From Rhizobium indicum (GTDB lineage Bacteria > Pseudomonadota > Alphaproteobacteria > Rhizobiales > Rhizobiaceae): 64,000 bases of DNA. Positions 17,260 through 26,556 of the stretch are shown in pieces (the stretch's first letter is position 1; each line of letters starts with the position of its first letter). The notes under the pieces are model-generated. The model searched no databases and was not told where the DNA came from. It worked only from the letters and a program-made list of their open reading frames with translations. The position numbers and the translations under genes were made by a program. The stretch covers positions 186,001 through 250,000 of the forward strand of contig NZ_CP054026.1 of assembly GCF_005862305.2 (NCBI RefSeq), written 5' to 3'.

Positions 17260-18232
17260 CGCGGCGGCGCAGGCGACGCCGGGTTTCGGACGGGCTCTCG
17301 GAAAAACTCGCCCTGTAGCTTCTCGCAAAGGCGGAGGCCGAATTGAAGCCGGTCGCCGCTGCGATGTCGGCGAAAGAGGCTGTCGTCTCGATCACCTTGC
17401 GGCGCGCCGCGTTCAGGCGCAGCGCGAGATAGTGCACATGCGGCGGCGCGCCGATGCTCTGCTGGAAGAGATCCTGCAGATGCCGGGCGCTGATGCCTAC
17501 CCTGCGGGCCAGCCGCGTGAGAATCAGAGGCTGCTCGATATGCTCCTCCATCAGCCGCACCGCCTGCGCCACGCGGGGATCGTGCATGCGCAGACCAGCC
17601 GAGGCTGCGGAAAGCTGCTCATCGGCATGGAAGGAAGGCTGCTCGTAACGGAACAGCCGGCTGACCTCGAGCGCCAGCGAATAACCCTGCCGTTGCCTGA
17701 TCACCTCCAGCATCAGGTCGACGGTCGGAAGCGAACCTGAGGTCGTCAGCCGCTTGCCGTCGATGACGAAACGATCCTTGACGGCCCGCACCTCAGGATA
17801 GGCCAACGCAAAATCCTCGTAGTCCTCCCAGTGGACGGTCGCCGGCAGCCCGTCGAGCAGGCTGGCTTCGGCCAGCAGCCATGTGCCGGACTCGATGCCG
17901 GCAATCACCGTGCGATAGCGGGCGGCCTGGGAGAGCTGCATCTTGAGCGCCGGCGTAGCACTTCGGCGCCAGTTGTAGCTGGCAAGCACGAACAGCGGCG
18001 TATCCTCGGTCGTCGCCTTGAAAGCGCCTTGCGCGGGCACGGCAATATTGCTGGTGGTCGGGACCGGTGCTCCGTCCGGGGTGAGCAGCCGCCAACGATA
18101 GAGCTCACTGCCGGAAATGCGATTGGCGCCGCGCAGCGGCTCGATGACCGAGGCGATCAGGATCAGGTTCGCGTCCGGTAGGACGAGAAGGTCGATATCG
18201 AGCCGTTCCGTCGATCGCTGCAGCAAGGCCAT
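17234..18232 (-). CDS. GlxA/CdhR-type AraC-family regulator, probable carnitine regulator
   Basis: About 332 residues. The N-terminal DJ-1/PfpI-like amidotransferase domain ([20 protein letters not shown], later [18 protein letters not shown] and [11 protein letters not shown]) lacks enzymatic necessity in this family and serves as a ligand sensor. The C-terminal AraC domain has two helix-turn-helices: [20 protein letters not shown] and [21 protein letters not shown]. This is the layout of CdhR and GbdR, which sense carnitine and glycine betaine in Pseudomonas. The gene is divergent from the carnitine genes. The start is uncertain: ATG 18232 has GAGGGAG too close, TTG 18226 would fit that site better, and ATG 18289 is also open. 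Confidence 0.85.
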   Translation of the reverse strand: MALLQRSTERLDIDLLVLPDANLILIASVIEPLRGANRISGSELYRWRLLTPDGAPVPTTSNIAVPAQGAFKATTEDTPLFVLASYNWRRSATPALKMQLSQAARYRTVIAGIESGTWLLAEASLLDGLPATVHWEDYEDFALAYPEVRAVKDRFVIDGKRLTTSGSLPTVDLMLEVIRQRQGYSLALEVSRLFRYEQPSFHADEQLSAASAGLRMHDPRVAQAVRLMEEHIEQPLILTRLARRVGISARHLQDLFQQSIGAPPHVHYLALRLNAARRKVIETTASFADIAAATGFNSASAFARSYRASFSESPSETRRRLRRRVTPSEMRA

Positions 18233-18333
18233 CTCCCTCGGGTTCCGATAATGTATCGATTGCTTCCGAAATTGCAACGCATTGCCCATCCATCCTGTCG
18301 CGTAATGCGGACAAGACGAGGGAGAACAAAAAC

Positions 18334-19235
18334 ATGCCTCTTGCGATGAACCGCGATGTTTTCATCACCTGTGCCGTCACCGGCGCCGGCGACACGGTTT
18401 CCAGATCCAGCCACGTGCCGATCACTCCCAAGCAGATCGCCGAATCCGCCATCGACGCGGCAAAGGCCGGTGCGGCGGTCGTTCACTGCCATGTCCGCGA
18501 TCCGGAAACGGGTGCCGCCAGCCGGCGCAACGATCTCTACAGGAAGTCACCGACCGCATCCGCTCGGCCGATGTCGATGTCGTCCTCAATCTCACTGCCG
18601 GCATGGGCGGGGACCTGATCTTCGGGGATGTCGAAAGCCCCCTTCCCCTCAATCCTAAGGGCACGGATATGGCGGGCGCCACCGAGCGCGTCAGCCATGT
18701 CGCCGAATGCCTGCCTGAGATCTGCACGCTCGACTGCGGCACGATGAATTTCAACCTCGGCGACTACGTCATGACCAACACGCCGGCCATGCTGCGGGCG
18801 ATGGCGAAGAAGATGACCGATCTCGGTGTGCGCCCCGAGATCGAGGCCTTCGACACCGGCCATCTCTGGTTTGCCAAGCAGCTTGCCGAGGAAGGCCTGA
18901 TCGAAGACCCGGTGCTGATCCAGCTCTGCATGGGTATTCCATGGGGCGCGCCCGACGATCTCAATACCTTCATGGCGATGGTCAACAACGTGCCTGAGAG
19001 TTGGACCTTCTCGGCCTTTTCGATCGGTCGCAATGCCATGGCCTATCCGGCAGCCGCCGTTCTGGCGGGCGGCAACGTGCGCGTCGGCCTGGAGGACAAC
19101 CTCTTCGTCGGCAAGGGCCAGCTCGCCACCAATGCTCAGCTCGTCGAAAAGGCCGTGCAGGTGGTCGAGGGCATGGGTGCCCGGATCATCGGTCCGGAAG
19201 ACGTTCGCAAGAAACTCAAACTGACGAAGCGCTGA
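18334..19235 (+). pseudogene. 3-dehydrocarnitine cleavage enzyme (BKACE family), interrupted by a one-base frameshift
   Basis: Two adjacent frames together encode a complete BKACE protein. The first runs from ATG 18334 through the zinc motif VVHCHVRD (H51, H53) to the AGG codon at 18541-18543. The second continues in the next frame as [20 protein letters not shown] and on to the stop at 19235. Adding one base near 18541 (AGGAAG to AGGGAAG) would restore an unbroken protein of about 300 residues. BKACE enzymes of carnitine operons convert 3-dehydrocarnitine plus acetyl-CoA to betainyl-CoA and acetoacetate. GGGAG precedes the ATG. The carnitine dehydrogenase follows 7 bases downstream. Sequencing error or a recent mutation would both explain this, since the rest is well preserved. 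Confidence 0.87.
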
Positions 19236-19242
19236 GGACGGC

Positions 19243-20733
19243 ATGACAGGGATCAACAAGGCGGCTTGTATCGGCGGCGGCGTCATCGGCGGCGGATGGA
19301 TCGCGCGTTTTCTGCTGGCCGGCGTCGACGTGAACGTGTTCGATCCGCATCCGGAAGCAAGCCGCATCGTCGGCGAAGTGCTCGCCAACGCCGAAAAAGC
19401 CTATGCCATGCTGACCGGCGCACCCCTGCCGCCGCGCGGCAGGCTGACCTTCTGCACGACGCTCGCGGAAGCCGCCGCCGGCGCCGACTGGATTCAGGAA
19501 AGCGTGCCGGAAAGGCTCGACCTCAAGCGCGGCGTCCTGAATGAGATCGATGCCGTGGCGCGACCGGACGCCCTGATCGGCTCTTCCACATCAGGCCTGC
19601 TGCCGACCGATTTGCAGCGCGACATGAAGCATCCCGAGCGCTTCTTCGTCGCCCATCCCTATAATCCCGTCTATCTCTTGCCGCTCGTCGAAATCGTCGG
19701 CGGCGAGAAGACCTCGGCGGCGACCATCAAGGCTGCCATGGAGCGACTGCCGCCGATCGGCATGAAGGGCGTCCACATCGCCAAGGAGATCGAGGCCTTC
19801 GTCGGCGACCGGCTGCTCGAAGCGCTCTGGCGCGAGGCCCTGTGGCTGATCCACGACGACATCTGCACCGTCGAGACCCTCGATGACGTCATCCGCTACT
19901 CTTTCGGCCTGCGCTGGGCGCAGATGGGCCTGTTCCAGACCTATCGCATCGCCGGCGGCGAGGCCGGAATGCGCCACTTCCTCGCCCAGTTCGGCCCCTG
20001 CCTGGCCTGGCCCTGGACCAAGCTTACCGATGTCGTCGATCTCGACGATCCGCTGATCGAAAAGATCGGCCAGCAATCCGACGAACAGGCGGCCGGCCGC
20101 TCGATCCGTGAACTCGAACGCATCCGCGACGAAAACCTCGTCGGCATCCTGCAGGCCCTCAAGGGCGGCGATGGCGGCAAGGGCTGGGGCGCGGGCAAAC
20201 TGCTGAAAGACTTCGAGCAATCGCTGTGGGCAGGAGGCGGCGGGACGATTAAGTCTTTCGATCCGTCGAAGCCGCTGAGGCTCGTCGAGACGAAAGTCAG
20301 CCCAGCCTGGGTCGATTATAACGGCCATATGACCGAACACCGCTACCTCCAGGTTTTCGGCGATACGTCAGATGCGCTGCTGCGTCTCATCGGCGTCGAT
20401 CTCGCCTATGTCGAGGCGGGGCAGAGCTACTATACGGTGGAGACCCATATCCGCCATCTCGGCGAGGCAAAGCTCGGACAGGCGATCCATTCGACCTGCC
20501 AGATCCTGTCCGTCGACGAGAAGCGGCTGCACGTCTTCCACACGCTTCACGATACGGCGACGGGCGAGGCACTTGCCACCGCCGAGCACATGTTGCTGCA
20601 TGTCGACAGCAAGGCGGGCAAAGCCGCGCCGGCGCCAGCTGGCGTCCTCGACAAGGCGAAGGCGATCGCCAGAGCCCATGCGGAGTTGGCAGCGCCTGAA
20701 GGCGCCAGCCGTCACGTCGGCCAGAAACGGTAG
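19243..20733 (+). CDS. lcdH: L-carnitine dehydrogenase fused to a betainyl-CoA thioesterase
   Basis: About 496 residues. Residues 1-325 are a 3-hydroxyacyl-CoA dehydrogenase-like NAD enzyme: GGGVIGGGWIA at 11-21, VPERLDLK at 88-95, SSTSGLLPTDL at 114-124 and FFVAHPYNPVYLLPLVEIV at 134-152. From about 345 a hot-dog thioesterase follows, with VDYNGHMTEHRYLQVFGD at 357-374. The first half oxidises L-carnitine to 3-dehydrocarnitine; the second would hydrolyse betainyl-CoA to glycine betaine. Such fusions are known in Rhizobiales, where the intervening step is done by BKACE, here the upstream frameshifted gene. It lies in a tight operon, 10 bases before the acyl-CoA dehydrogenase. Confidence 0.92.
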   Translation: MTGINKAACIGGGVIGGGWIARFLLAGVDVNVFDPHPEASRIVGEVLANAEKAYAMLTGAPLPPRGRLTFCTTLAEAAAGADWIQESVPERLDLKRGVLNEIDAVARPDALIGSSTSGLLPTDLQRDMKHPERFFVAHPYNPVYLLPLVEIVGGEKTSAATIKAAMERLPPIGMKGVHIAKEIEAFVGDRLLEALWREALWLIHDDICTVETLDDVIRYSFGLRWAQMGLFQTYRIAGGEAGMRHFLAQFGPCLAWPWTKLTDVVDLDDPLIEKIGQQSDEQAAGRSIRELERIRDENLVGILQALKGGDGGKGWGAGKLLKDFEQSLWAGGGGTIKSFDPSKPLRLVETKVSPAWVDYNGHMTEHRYLQVFGDTSDALLRLIGVDLAYVEAGQSYYTVETHIRHLGEAKLGQAIHSTCQILSVDEKRLHVFHTLHDTATGEALATAEHMLLHVDSKAGKAAPAPAGVLDKAKAIARAHAELAAPEGASRHVGQKR

Positions 20734-20743
20734 GAGGATCGGC

Positions 20744-21904
20744 ATGGATTTTGGTCTCAGCGAAGAACAGGAAATGATCGTCAACACGGTCCGTGCCTTC
20801 GTGGAAACCGAGATCTATCCCCATGAGAACGAGGTCGAGCGCAGCGGTATCGTCCCACCGGAGCTTGGAGACGAGATTCGGCGCAAATGCATCGATCTCG
20901 GCTTCTATGCCTGCAATTTCCCGGAAGACGTCGGCGGCGCCGGCCTCGACCATGTCACCTTCACACTGGTCGAGCGGGAACTCGGACGCGGCTCCCTGGG
21001 GCTGACCGTTTTCTTCGGCCGGCCCTCCGGCATCCTCATGGCCTGCGAGGGCGAGCAGCGCGAGCGCTATCTCCTGCCTGCGGTGCGCGGCGAGAAGATC
21101 GATGCGCTTGCGATCACCGAGCCGGACGCCGGTTCTGATATGCGCGGCATGAAATGCGCCGCCCGCCGCGACGGTGGCGACTTCGTCCTCAACGGCACGA
21201 AACATTTCATCTCCCATGCCGATGTCGCCGATTTCGTCATCGTCTTTGCTGCGACGGGCGAGGAGGAAACGCCGAAGGGCATCAAGAAGAAGATCACCGC
21301 CTTCCTGGTGGATCGCGGCACGCCGGGCTTCGAAATCCTCAAAGGTTACGATTCCGTTTCGCATCGTGGCTACCATAACTCAACGCTCAGCTTCGACGAT
21401 TGCCGCATTCCCGAAGCCCAAGTGCTGGGCGAGGTGCATCGCGGCTTCGATATCGCCAACCAATGGCTCTACGGCACGAGATTGACGGTTGCCGCCACCT
21501 GCGTCGGCCGGGCACGGCGTGTCTTCGACCTGGCCCTGCCCTACGCCGCCGAGCGCAAGCAGTTCGGCAAGCCGATCGGCGCCAATCAGGGCGTGTCGTT
21601 CAAGCTCGCCGACATGATCACCGAGATCGACGCAGCCGACTGGCTGACGCTGGCCGCCGCCTGGCAGGTCGATGCCGGCCGCCCCGCAGACCGGCAGATC
21701 GCTTCGGCCAAGCTCTATGCCTCGGAAATGCTCGCCCGCGTCACGGATGAGGCGATCCAGATCTTCGGCGGCATGGGACTGATGGACGATCTGCCGCTCG
21801 CCCGCTTCTGGCGCGATGCGCGCGTTGAGCGCATCTGGGACGGCACCTCCGAAATCCAGCGGCATATTATCAGCCGCGACTTGCTTCGACCCCTGGGAGC
21901 GTGA
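20744..21904 (+). CDS. Acyl-CoA dehydrogenase (CaiA-like, probably acting on betaine-type acyl-CoA)
   Basis: About 386 residues, an FAD-dependent dehydrogenase of the usual length. Landmarks are MDFGLSEEQEMIVNTVRAF, the FAD/substrate segment ITEPDAGSDMRGMKC, FISHADVADF, and IQIFGGMGLMDDLPLARFWRD before the tail RIWDGTSEIQRHIISRDLL. GGAGG precedes the ATG at 20744; an apparent 124-residue extension lies within the carnitine dehydrogenase and is rejected. Beside a CaiD-like hydratase and a CoA ligase, the likely reaction is interconversion of gamma-butyrobetainyl-CoA and crotonobetainyl-CoA. That is inference from context; sequence alone gives only the family. Confidence 0.9.
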   Translation: MDFGLSEEQEMIVNTVRAFVETEIYPHENEVERSGIVPPELGDEIRRKCIDLGFYACNFPEDVGGAGLDHVTFTLVERELGRGSLGLTVFFGRPSGILMACEGEQRERYLLPAVRGEKIDALAITEPDAGSDMRGMKCAARRDGGDFVLNGTKHFISHADVADFVIVFAATGEEETPKGIKKKITAFLVDRGTPGFEILKGYDSVSHRGYHNSTLSFDDCRIPEAQVLGEVHRGFDIANQWLYGTRLTVAATCVGRARRVFDLALPYAAERKQFGKPIGANQGVSFKLADMITEIDAADWLTLAAAWQVDAGRPADRQIASAKLYASEMLARVTDEAIQIFGGMGLMDDLPLARFWRDARVERIWDGTSEIQRHIISRDLLRPLGA

Positions 21905-21908
21905 GCCG

Positions 21909-23963
21909 ATGACGCCTCGCCCGCTCGACCGCCTGCTCAGACCGCAAACGATCGCCGTCTTCGGCGGTCGCGAGGCGCGCAGGGTGATCGAGCAATGCGA
22001 CCGCATGGGCTTTGCCGGTGAGATCTGGCCTGTCCATCCCAAACTCGACGAGGTGCTCGGGCGGTCCTGCTATCGCTCTGTATCCGATCTGCCTTCGGCG
22101 CCGGACGCAGCCTTCGTTGGCGTCAACAGGACGCTGACCGTCGAAATCGTCCGCAGCCTTTCTGAGGCCGGTGCCGGCGGGGCAGTCTGTTATGCATCGG
22201 GTTTCAGCGAGGCGACGGGTGAACTCGGCGACGGCGCCGAGCTGCAGCAGGCCCTGCTGGACGCAGCCGGCGACATGCCGATCCTCGGGCCGAATTGCTA
22301 CGGGCTGATCAACGGTCTCGACGGTGCGCTGCTGTGGCCCGATCAGCATGGCATGCAGCGCATCGAACGTGGCGTCGCAATCCTCACGCAATCCTCGAAT
22401 ATCGCCATCAACCTGACAATGCAGACCCGAGGCGTGCCGATCGCCTATGTGGTCACTGCCGGCAATCAGGCCCAGACATCGCTTGCCGATGTCGCCTGCG
22501 CGCTGATCGACGACCCGCGCGTCACGGCGGTCGGCCTTCATGTCGAAGGTTTCGGTGATCTCTCGGCACTCGAACGCCTGGCCGCCATGGCCCGGCGGTC
22601 GAGGAAGCCGGTGGTCGTGTTGAAGGTCGGCAGGTCCGAGCAGGCAAAACGCGCGGCGGTGTCGCATACCGCCTCGCTTGCCGGCAGCGATGCCATCGCC
22701 GACGCTGTGCTCGCCCGCCTCGGCCTTGGCCGTGTGCAAACCTTGCCGGCGCTGCTCGAAACCCTGAAACTCCTGCATGTCGCCGGCCCGCTCGCAAGCC
22801 ATTCCATCTCGTCGATGAGCTGTTCCGGTGGCGAAGCCTCGCTGATGGCGGATGCCGCCGTCGGTCGCAACGTGGAATTCCCGGCGCTGCAGCCGCTACA
22901 ATTGCCACGGCTGCGGCGGGTCCTCGGCGAGATGGTGACGCTTTCCAATCCGCTCGATTACCACACCTTCGTGTGGGGGGATCTCGCACGCCAGACCGAA
23001 GCCTTCAGCGCCATGTTCGAGGGCGGCTATGCCCTCAATCTCGTCGTGCTCGACTTCCCCCGCGATGACCGCTGCGATGCGTCCGAATGGGCAATGACGG
23101 CAGACGCGGTCATGACGGCCGCTGCCGCAACCGGTGCGCTGGCCGGCCTTCTGGCGACACTTCCGGAAAACATGCCGGAGCCCATCGCCGATCGGCTGAT
23201 GGCAAACGGCATCATTGCCTTCTGCGGCATCGACGAAACCATCACGGCTGCGGAAGTCGCCGCCGGCATCGGCCAGGCCTGGGATGGCCCACCTCCCCTG
23301 CCGCTGCTCGATGTGTCCCCTATGGACGGCGAGATCGAGACGCTGACGGAGGCCGATGCGAAGGCCGAGCTTGCCGCCTTCGGCCTTCCTGTTCCGCAAG
23401 GGCTGTTGGCCTCTTCTCCCGGTCAAGCGGCCGAGCAGGCCGAACGGCTCGGTTTTCCCGTCGTACTGAAAGCGCTCGGCATTGCCCACAAGACCGAGGC
23501 AGGGGCCGTCGCACTCAACCTAGAGGATACTAAGGCAGTATCGAATGCGGCGGCGGCAATGCCGCCGAATGCCGGTTATCTGGTCGAGAAAATGATCGAT
23601 CCGCCGGTTGCCGAGCTCATTGTCGGCGCCATCCGCGACCCTGTCTTCGGATTGTCGCTCACGCTTGGAGCGGGCGGAATCTTCGTTGAATTGCTTGAAG
23701 ATTCCGTCATCCTGCCGCTTCCGGCGACGAAAACCGATATTCACGCGGCAATTTCACGTCTCAAACTTGCAAAATTGATCTATGGCTATCGCGGGCGGCC
23801 AAAAGGCGATCTCGAAGCCGCTGTTGGTGCTGTCTCAGCAACGGCAGATTATGTCGTAAAGAACGCGGCATCCCTGGAGGAACTGGACATTAATCCATTG
23901 ATGGTTCTTCCCGAAGGGCGTGGCGTGGCCGTAGTCGATGCTTTGATACGGCGGAGGAGGTAG
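21909..23963 (+). CDS. ADP-forming acyl-CoA ligase (acetyl-CoA synthetase type, fused alpha-beta)
   Basis: About 684 residues. The N-terminal CoA-binding Rossmann domain (TIAVFGGREARRVIEQCDRMG) is followed by two succinyl-CoA ligase-like domains. The phosphohistidine segment AAVSHTASLAGSDA has H253. A C-terminal ATP-grasp domain follows from about residue 475, with LTEADAKAELAAFGLPVP and a linker to PVVLKALGIAHKTEAGAV. It makes acyl-CoA from acid, ATP and CoA with release of ADP and phosphate. In this operon it most likely activates gamma-butyrobetaine, crotonobetaine or carnitine, replacing the AMP-forming ligase CaiC of E. coli. The ATG at 21909 lies 4 bases after the previous stop. Confidence 0.88.
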   Translation: MTPRPLDRLLRPQTIAVFGGREARRVIEQCDRMGFAGEIWPVHPKLDEVLGRSCYRSVSDLPSAPDAAFVGVNRTLTVEIVRSLSEAGAGGAVCYASGFSEATGELGDGAELQQALLDAAGDMPILGPNCYGLINGLDGALLWPDQHGMQRIERGVAILTQSSNIAINLTMQTRGVPIAYVVTAGNQAQTSLADVACALIDDPRVTAVGLHVEGFGDLSALERLAAMARRSRKPVVVLKVGRSEQAKRAAVSHTASLAGSDAIADAVLARLGLGRVQTLPALLETLKLLHVAGPLASHSISSMSCSGGEASLMADAAVGRNVEFPALQPLQLPRLRRVLGEMVTLSNPLDYHTFVWGDLARQTEAFSAMFEGGYALNLVVLDFPRDDRCDASEWAMTADAVMTAAAATGALAGLLATLPENMPEPIADRLMANGIIAFCGIDETITAAEVAAGIGQAWDGPPPLPLLDVSPMDGEIETLTEADAKAELAAFGLPVPQGLLASSPGQAAEQAERLGFPVVLKALGIAHKTEAGAVALNLEDTKAVSNAAAAMPPNAGYLVEKMIDPPVAELIVGAIRDPVFGLSLTLGAGGIFVELLEDSVILPLPATKTDIHAAISRLKLAKLIYGYRGRPKGDLEAAVGAVSATADYVVKNAASLEELDINPLMVLPEGRGVAVVDALIRRRR

Positions 23964-23969
23964 CATAGG

Positions 23970-24752
23970 TTGAGCGACCACATTCGCACACGACATGACG
24001 GTGGAATACTCGAAGTCGTCATCGACCGGCCGAAGGCGAATGCCATCGACCTTGCGACCAGCCGTGCCCTGGGGTTGATCTTCCGAGATTTCCGCGACGA
24101 TCCGGCGTTGCGTGTCGCCATCGTCTCGGGCGCCGGCGAGAAGTTTTTCTGTGCCGGTTGGGATCTCAAGGCGGCGGCATCAGGCGATGCGGTCGACGGG
24201 GATTACGGCGTGGGTGGTTTCGGCGGGCTGCAGGAACTGCGCGACCTCAACAAGCCCATCATTTGTGCGGTCAACGGCATCTGTTGCGGCGGCGGACTGG
24301 AGATTGCGCTGTCGACCGACCTGATCCTCGCGGCCGACCATGCGACCTTCGCCCTGCCGGAAATCCGCTCCGGCACGGTTGCCGATGCGGCTTCCATCAA
24401 GCTGCCTAAACGCATCCCCTATCACATCGCCATGGACATGCTTTTGACCGGTCGCTGGCTCGACGTTCACGAGGCGCATCGCTGGGGTTTCGTCAACGAG
24501 GTCCTGCCGGCCGAGCGGCTGATGGAGAGAGCATGGGAGCTTGCCCGGTTGCTCGAGAGCGGGCCGCCGCTCGTCTATGCGGCCATTAAGGAAATCGTCC
24601 GCGAAGCGGAGGGTTCGCCGTTCCAGACTGCCATGAACAAGATCACCAAACGGCAGTTTGCGACGGTCGACAAGCTCTATTCGAGCGAGGACCAATTGGA
24701 AGGCGCACGGGCCTTCGCCGAGAAGCGAAGCCCCATTTGGAAAGGAAAATAA
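23970..24752 (+). CDS. caiD: Carnitinyl-CoA dehydratase-like enoyl-CoA hydratase
   Basis: About 260 residues, one fewer than E. coli CaiD. The match to CaiD as I remember it is unusually close: LEVVIDRPKANAID, AGEKFFCAGWDLKAAASGDA, ALPEIRSGTV and AFAEKRSPIWKGK. Glutamates stand at positions 111 and 131, which by memory are the catalytic pair of CaiD. It hydrates crotonobetainyl-CoA to L-carnitinyl-CoA, so with the ligase and dehydrogenase it could channel crotonobetaine or gamma-butyrobetaine into carnitine. The start is TTG at 23970, 9 bases after AGGAGG. It follows the ligase by 6 bases. Confidence 0.88.
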   Translation: MSDHIRTRHDGGILEVVIDRPKANAIDLATSRALGLIFRDFRDDPALRVAIVSGAGEKFFCAGWDLKAAASGDAVDGDYGVGGFGGLQELRDLNKPIICAVNGICCGGGLEIALSTDLILAADHATFALPEIRSGTVADAASIKLPKRIPYHIAMDMLLTGRWLDVHEAHRWGFVNEVLPAERLMERAWELARLLESGPPLVYAAIKEIVREAEGSPFQTAMNKITKRQFATVDKLYSSEDQLEGARAFAEKRSPIWKGK

Positions 24753-24870
24753 CCCGGCGGCAGCAACCGCATTATTTTCCCGCATGATGCGGGCACCGGA
24801 GGTGGAGAGGAAACCGTCTGCGGACCTGCCCGGAAGTTCTGTCAACGCACCATAAAGAAGGAACTGGGGA

Positions 24871-26460
24871 ATGAACGACTACACGAAATATCTCGCAAGC
24901 CGTGTCACCGCCGGCGGGCTCAGCCGCCGCGAATTCATGGGACGCGCCATGGCGGCGGGCATCACACTTGCCGTCGCCGACAAGCTCTTCACCGAAAGTG
25001 CCGAAGCGGCCGAACCGAAGCGCGGCGGCCACCTGAAGCTCGGCCTCGAAGGTGGTGCAGCCACCGATTCCAAGGATCCGGCGAAATTCCTGTCGCAGGT
25101 CATGTTCTGCATCGGCCGCTGCTGGGGCGACATGCTGGTCGAGTCCGATCCGCTGACGGGTGCCGCCGTGCCGTCGCTTGCCGAATCCTGGGAGCCGTCG
25201 AAGGACGCGGCGACCTGGACCTTTAAGATCCGCAAGGGCGTCAAGTTCCACGATGGCAAGGAACTGACGATCGACGACGTCGTTGCGACGCTGAAGCGTC
25301 ACACCGACGCGAAGTCGGAATCCGGCGCGCTCGGTGTTCTCGGCTCGATCAAGGAGATCAAGGCCGACGGCGGCAATCTCGTCCTCACGCTCAGCGAAGG
25401 CAATGCCGACATGCCGCTGCTGCTGTCGGACTACCATCTGGTCATCCAGCCGAATGGCGGCGTTGACGATCCGCTGGCCTCGATCGGCACAGGCCCCTAC
25501 AAGATGACGAGCTTCGAGCCCGGCGTCCGCGCCACCTTCGAAAAGAACAAGGACGACTGGCGCACCGACCGGGGTTATGTCGATTCGATCGAAATCATCG
25601 GCATGAACGACGCCACCGCCCGCATCGCAGCACTGTCGTCCGGCCAGGTCCACTACATCAACCGCGTCGACCCGAAGACCGTCAGCCTGCTGAAGCGCGC
25701 CCCGAACGTCGAGATTCTCTCGACCTCCGGCCGCGGCCACTACGTCTTCATCATGCACTGCGATAAGGCGCCGTTCGACAACAACGACCTGCGCCTGGCG
25801 CTCAAATACGCCATGGACCGCGAGACCATGGTGAAAAAGATCCTCGGCGGCTACGGCAAGGTCGGCAACGACTTCCCGATCAACAACACCTATGCGCTTT
25901 TCCCCGAGGGCATAGAGCAGCGCGCCTACGATCCCGACAAGGCTGCGTTTCACTACAAGAAATCAGGCCATAGCGGCTCGGTGCTTTTGCGCACCTCCGA
26001 AGTCGCCTTCCCCGGCGGTGTCGATGCGGCAGTCCTTTACCAGGAAAGCTGCAAAAAGGCCGGCATCGAGATCGAGGTCAAGCGCGAGCCGGGCGACGGC
26101 TACTGGACCAACGTCTGGAATGTCCAGCCCTTCTCGACCTCCTACTGGGGTGGCCGTCCGACGCAGGACCAGATGTATTCCACCGCCTATCTCTCGACGG
26201 CGGATTGGAACGACACCAAGTTCAAGCGTCCTGACTTCGATAAGCTGCTGTTGCAGGCCCGCTCCGAGCTTGATGAAGCCAAGCGCAAGGACATGTATCG
26301 CACCATGGCGATGACGGTGCGCGACGAGGGCGGGGTGATCCTGCCGATGTTCAACGACTTCGTGAACGCCTCCACCAAGCAGGTGAAGGGTTATGTCCAC
26401 GACATCGGCAATGACATGTCGAACGGCTACGTCGCGACCCGCGTCTGGCTGGACGCCTGA
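24871..26460 (+). CDS. Peptide/nickel-type ABC importer, periplasmic substrate-binding protein
   Basis: About 529 residues of the family 5 solute-binding (DppA/OppA) type. A twin-arginine signal SRREFMGRAMAAG at residues 18-30 replaces the usual Sec peptide, implying folded export. Core landmarks are LAESWEPSKDAATWTFKIRK, GVKFHDGKELTIDDVVATL, IGTGPYKMTSFEPG and LALKYAMDRETMVKKILGG. It lies 118 bases after the hydratase and heads a four-gene importer. Two hairpins follow the gene, which would keep this mRNA segment more abundant than the permease part. Substrate in this setting: a carnitine derivative or ester rather than a peptide, by inference. Confidence 0.92.
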   Translation: MNDYTKYLASRVTAGGLSRREFMGRAMAAGITLAVADKLFTESAEAAEPKRGGHLKLGLEGGAATDSKDPAKFLSQVMFCIGRCWGDMLVESDPLTGAAVPSLAESWEPSKDAATWTFKIRKGVKFHDGKELTIDDVVATLKRHTDAKSESGALGVLGSIKEIKADGGNLVLTLSEGNADMPLLLSDYHLVIQPNGGVDDPLASIGTGPYKMTSFEPGVRATFEKNKDDWRTDRGYVDSIEIIGMNDATARIAALSSGQVHYINRVDPKTVSLLKRAPNVEILSTSGRGHYVFIMHCDKAPFDNNDLRLALKYAMDRETMVKKILGGYGKVGNDFPINNTYALFPEGIEQRAYDPDKAAFHYKKSGHSGSVLLRTSEVAFPGGVDAAVLYQESCKKAGIEIEVKREPGDGYWTNVWNVQPFSTSYWGGRPTQDQMYSTAYLSTADWNDTKFKRPDFDKLLLQARSELDEAKRKDMYRTMAMTVRDEGGVILPMFNDFVNASTKQVKGYVHDIGNDMSNGYVATRVWLDA

Positions 26461-26465
26461 TGGCA

Positions 26466-26527
26466 AGGGGCGTTTGCCCCTCCGATCTCTAACGAAGCCC
26501 GGACCGTGGGATGAAACCCCGCGGTCC
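26466..26527 (+). promoter_or_regulatory. Two intercistronic stem-loops between binding protein and permease genes
   Basis: AGGGGC pairs with GCCCCT around GTTT at 26466-26481. GGACCGTGGG pairs with CCCGCGGTCC at about 26501-26527 around an A-rich loop. No T-run follows. Such loops after a binding-protein gene usually block 3' decay or attenuate read-through to the permeases. Confidence 0.6.
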
Positions 26528-26556
26528 TCCCGACGTTTTAGCGCGAGGTCCTCGCC

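Noticed and set aside
18520..18620. Programmed ribosomal frameshift in the BKACE gene
   Set aside because: No slippery heptamer or downstream pseudoknot is visible at TAC-AGG-AAG, and other BKACE genes are unbroken, so a one-base loss is simpler.
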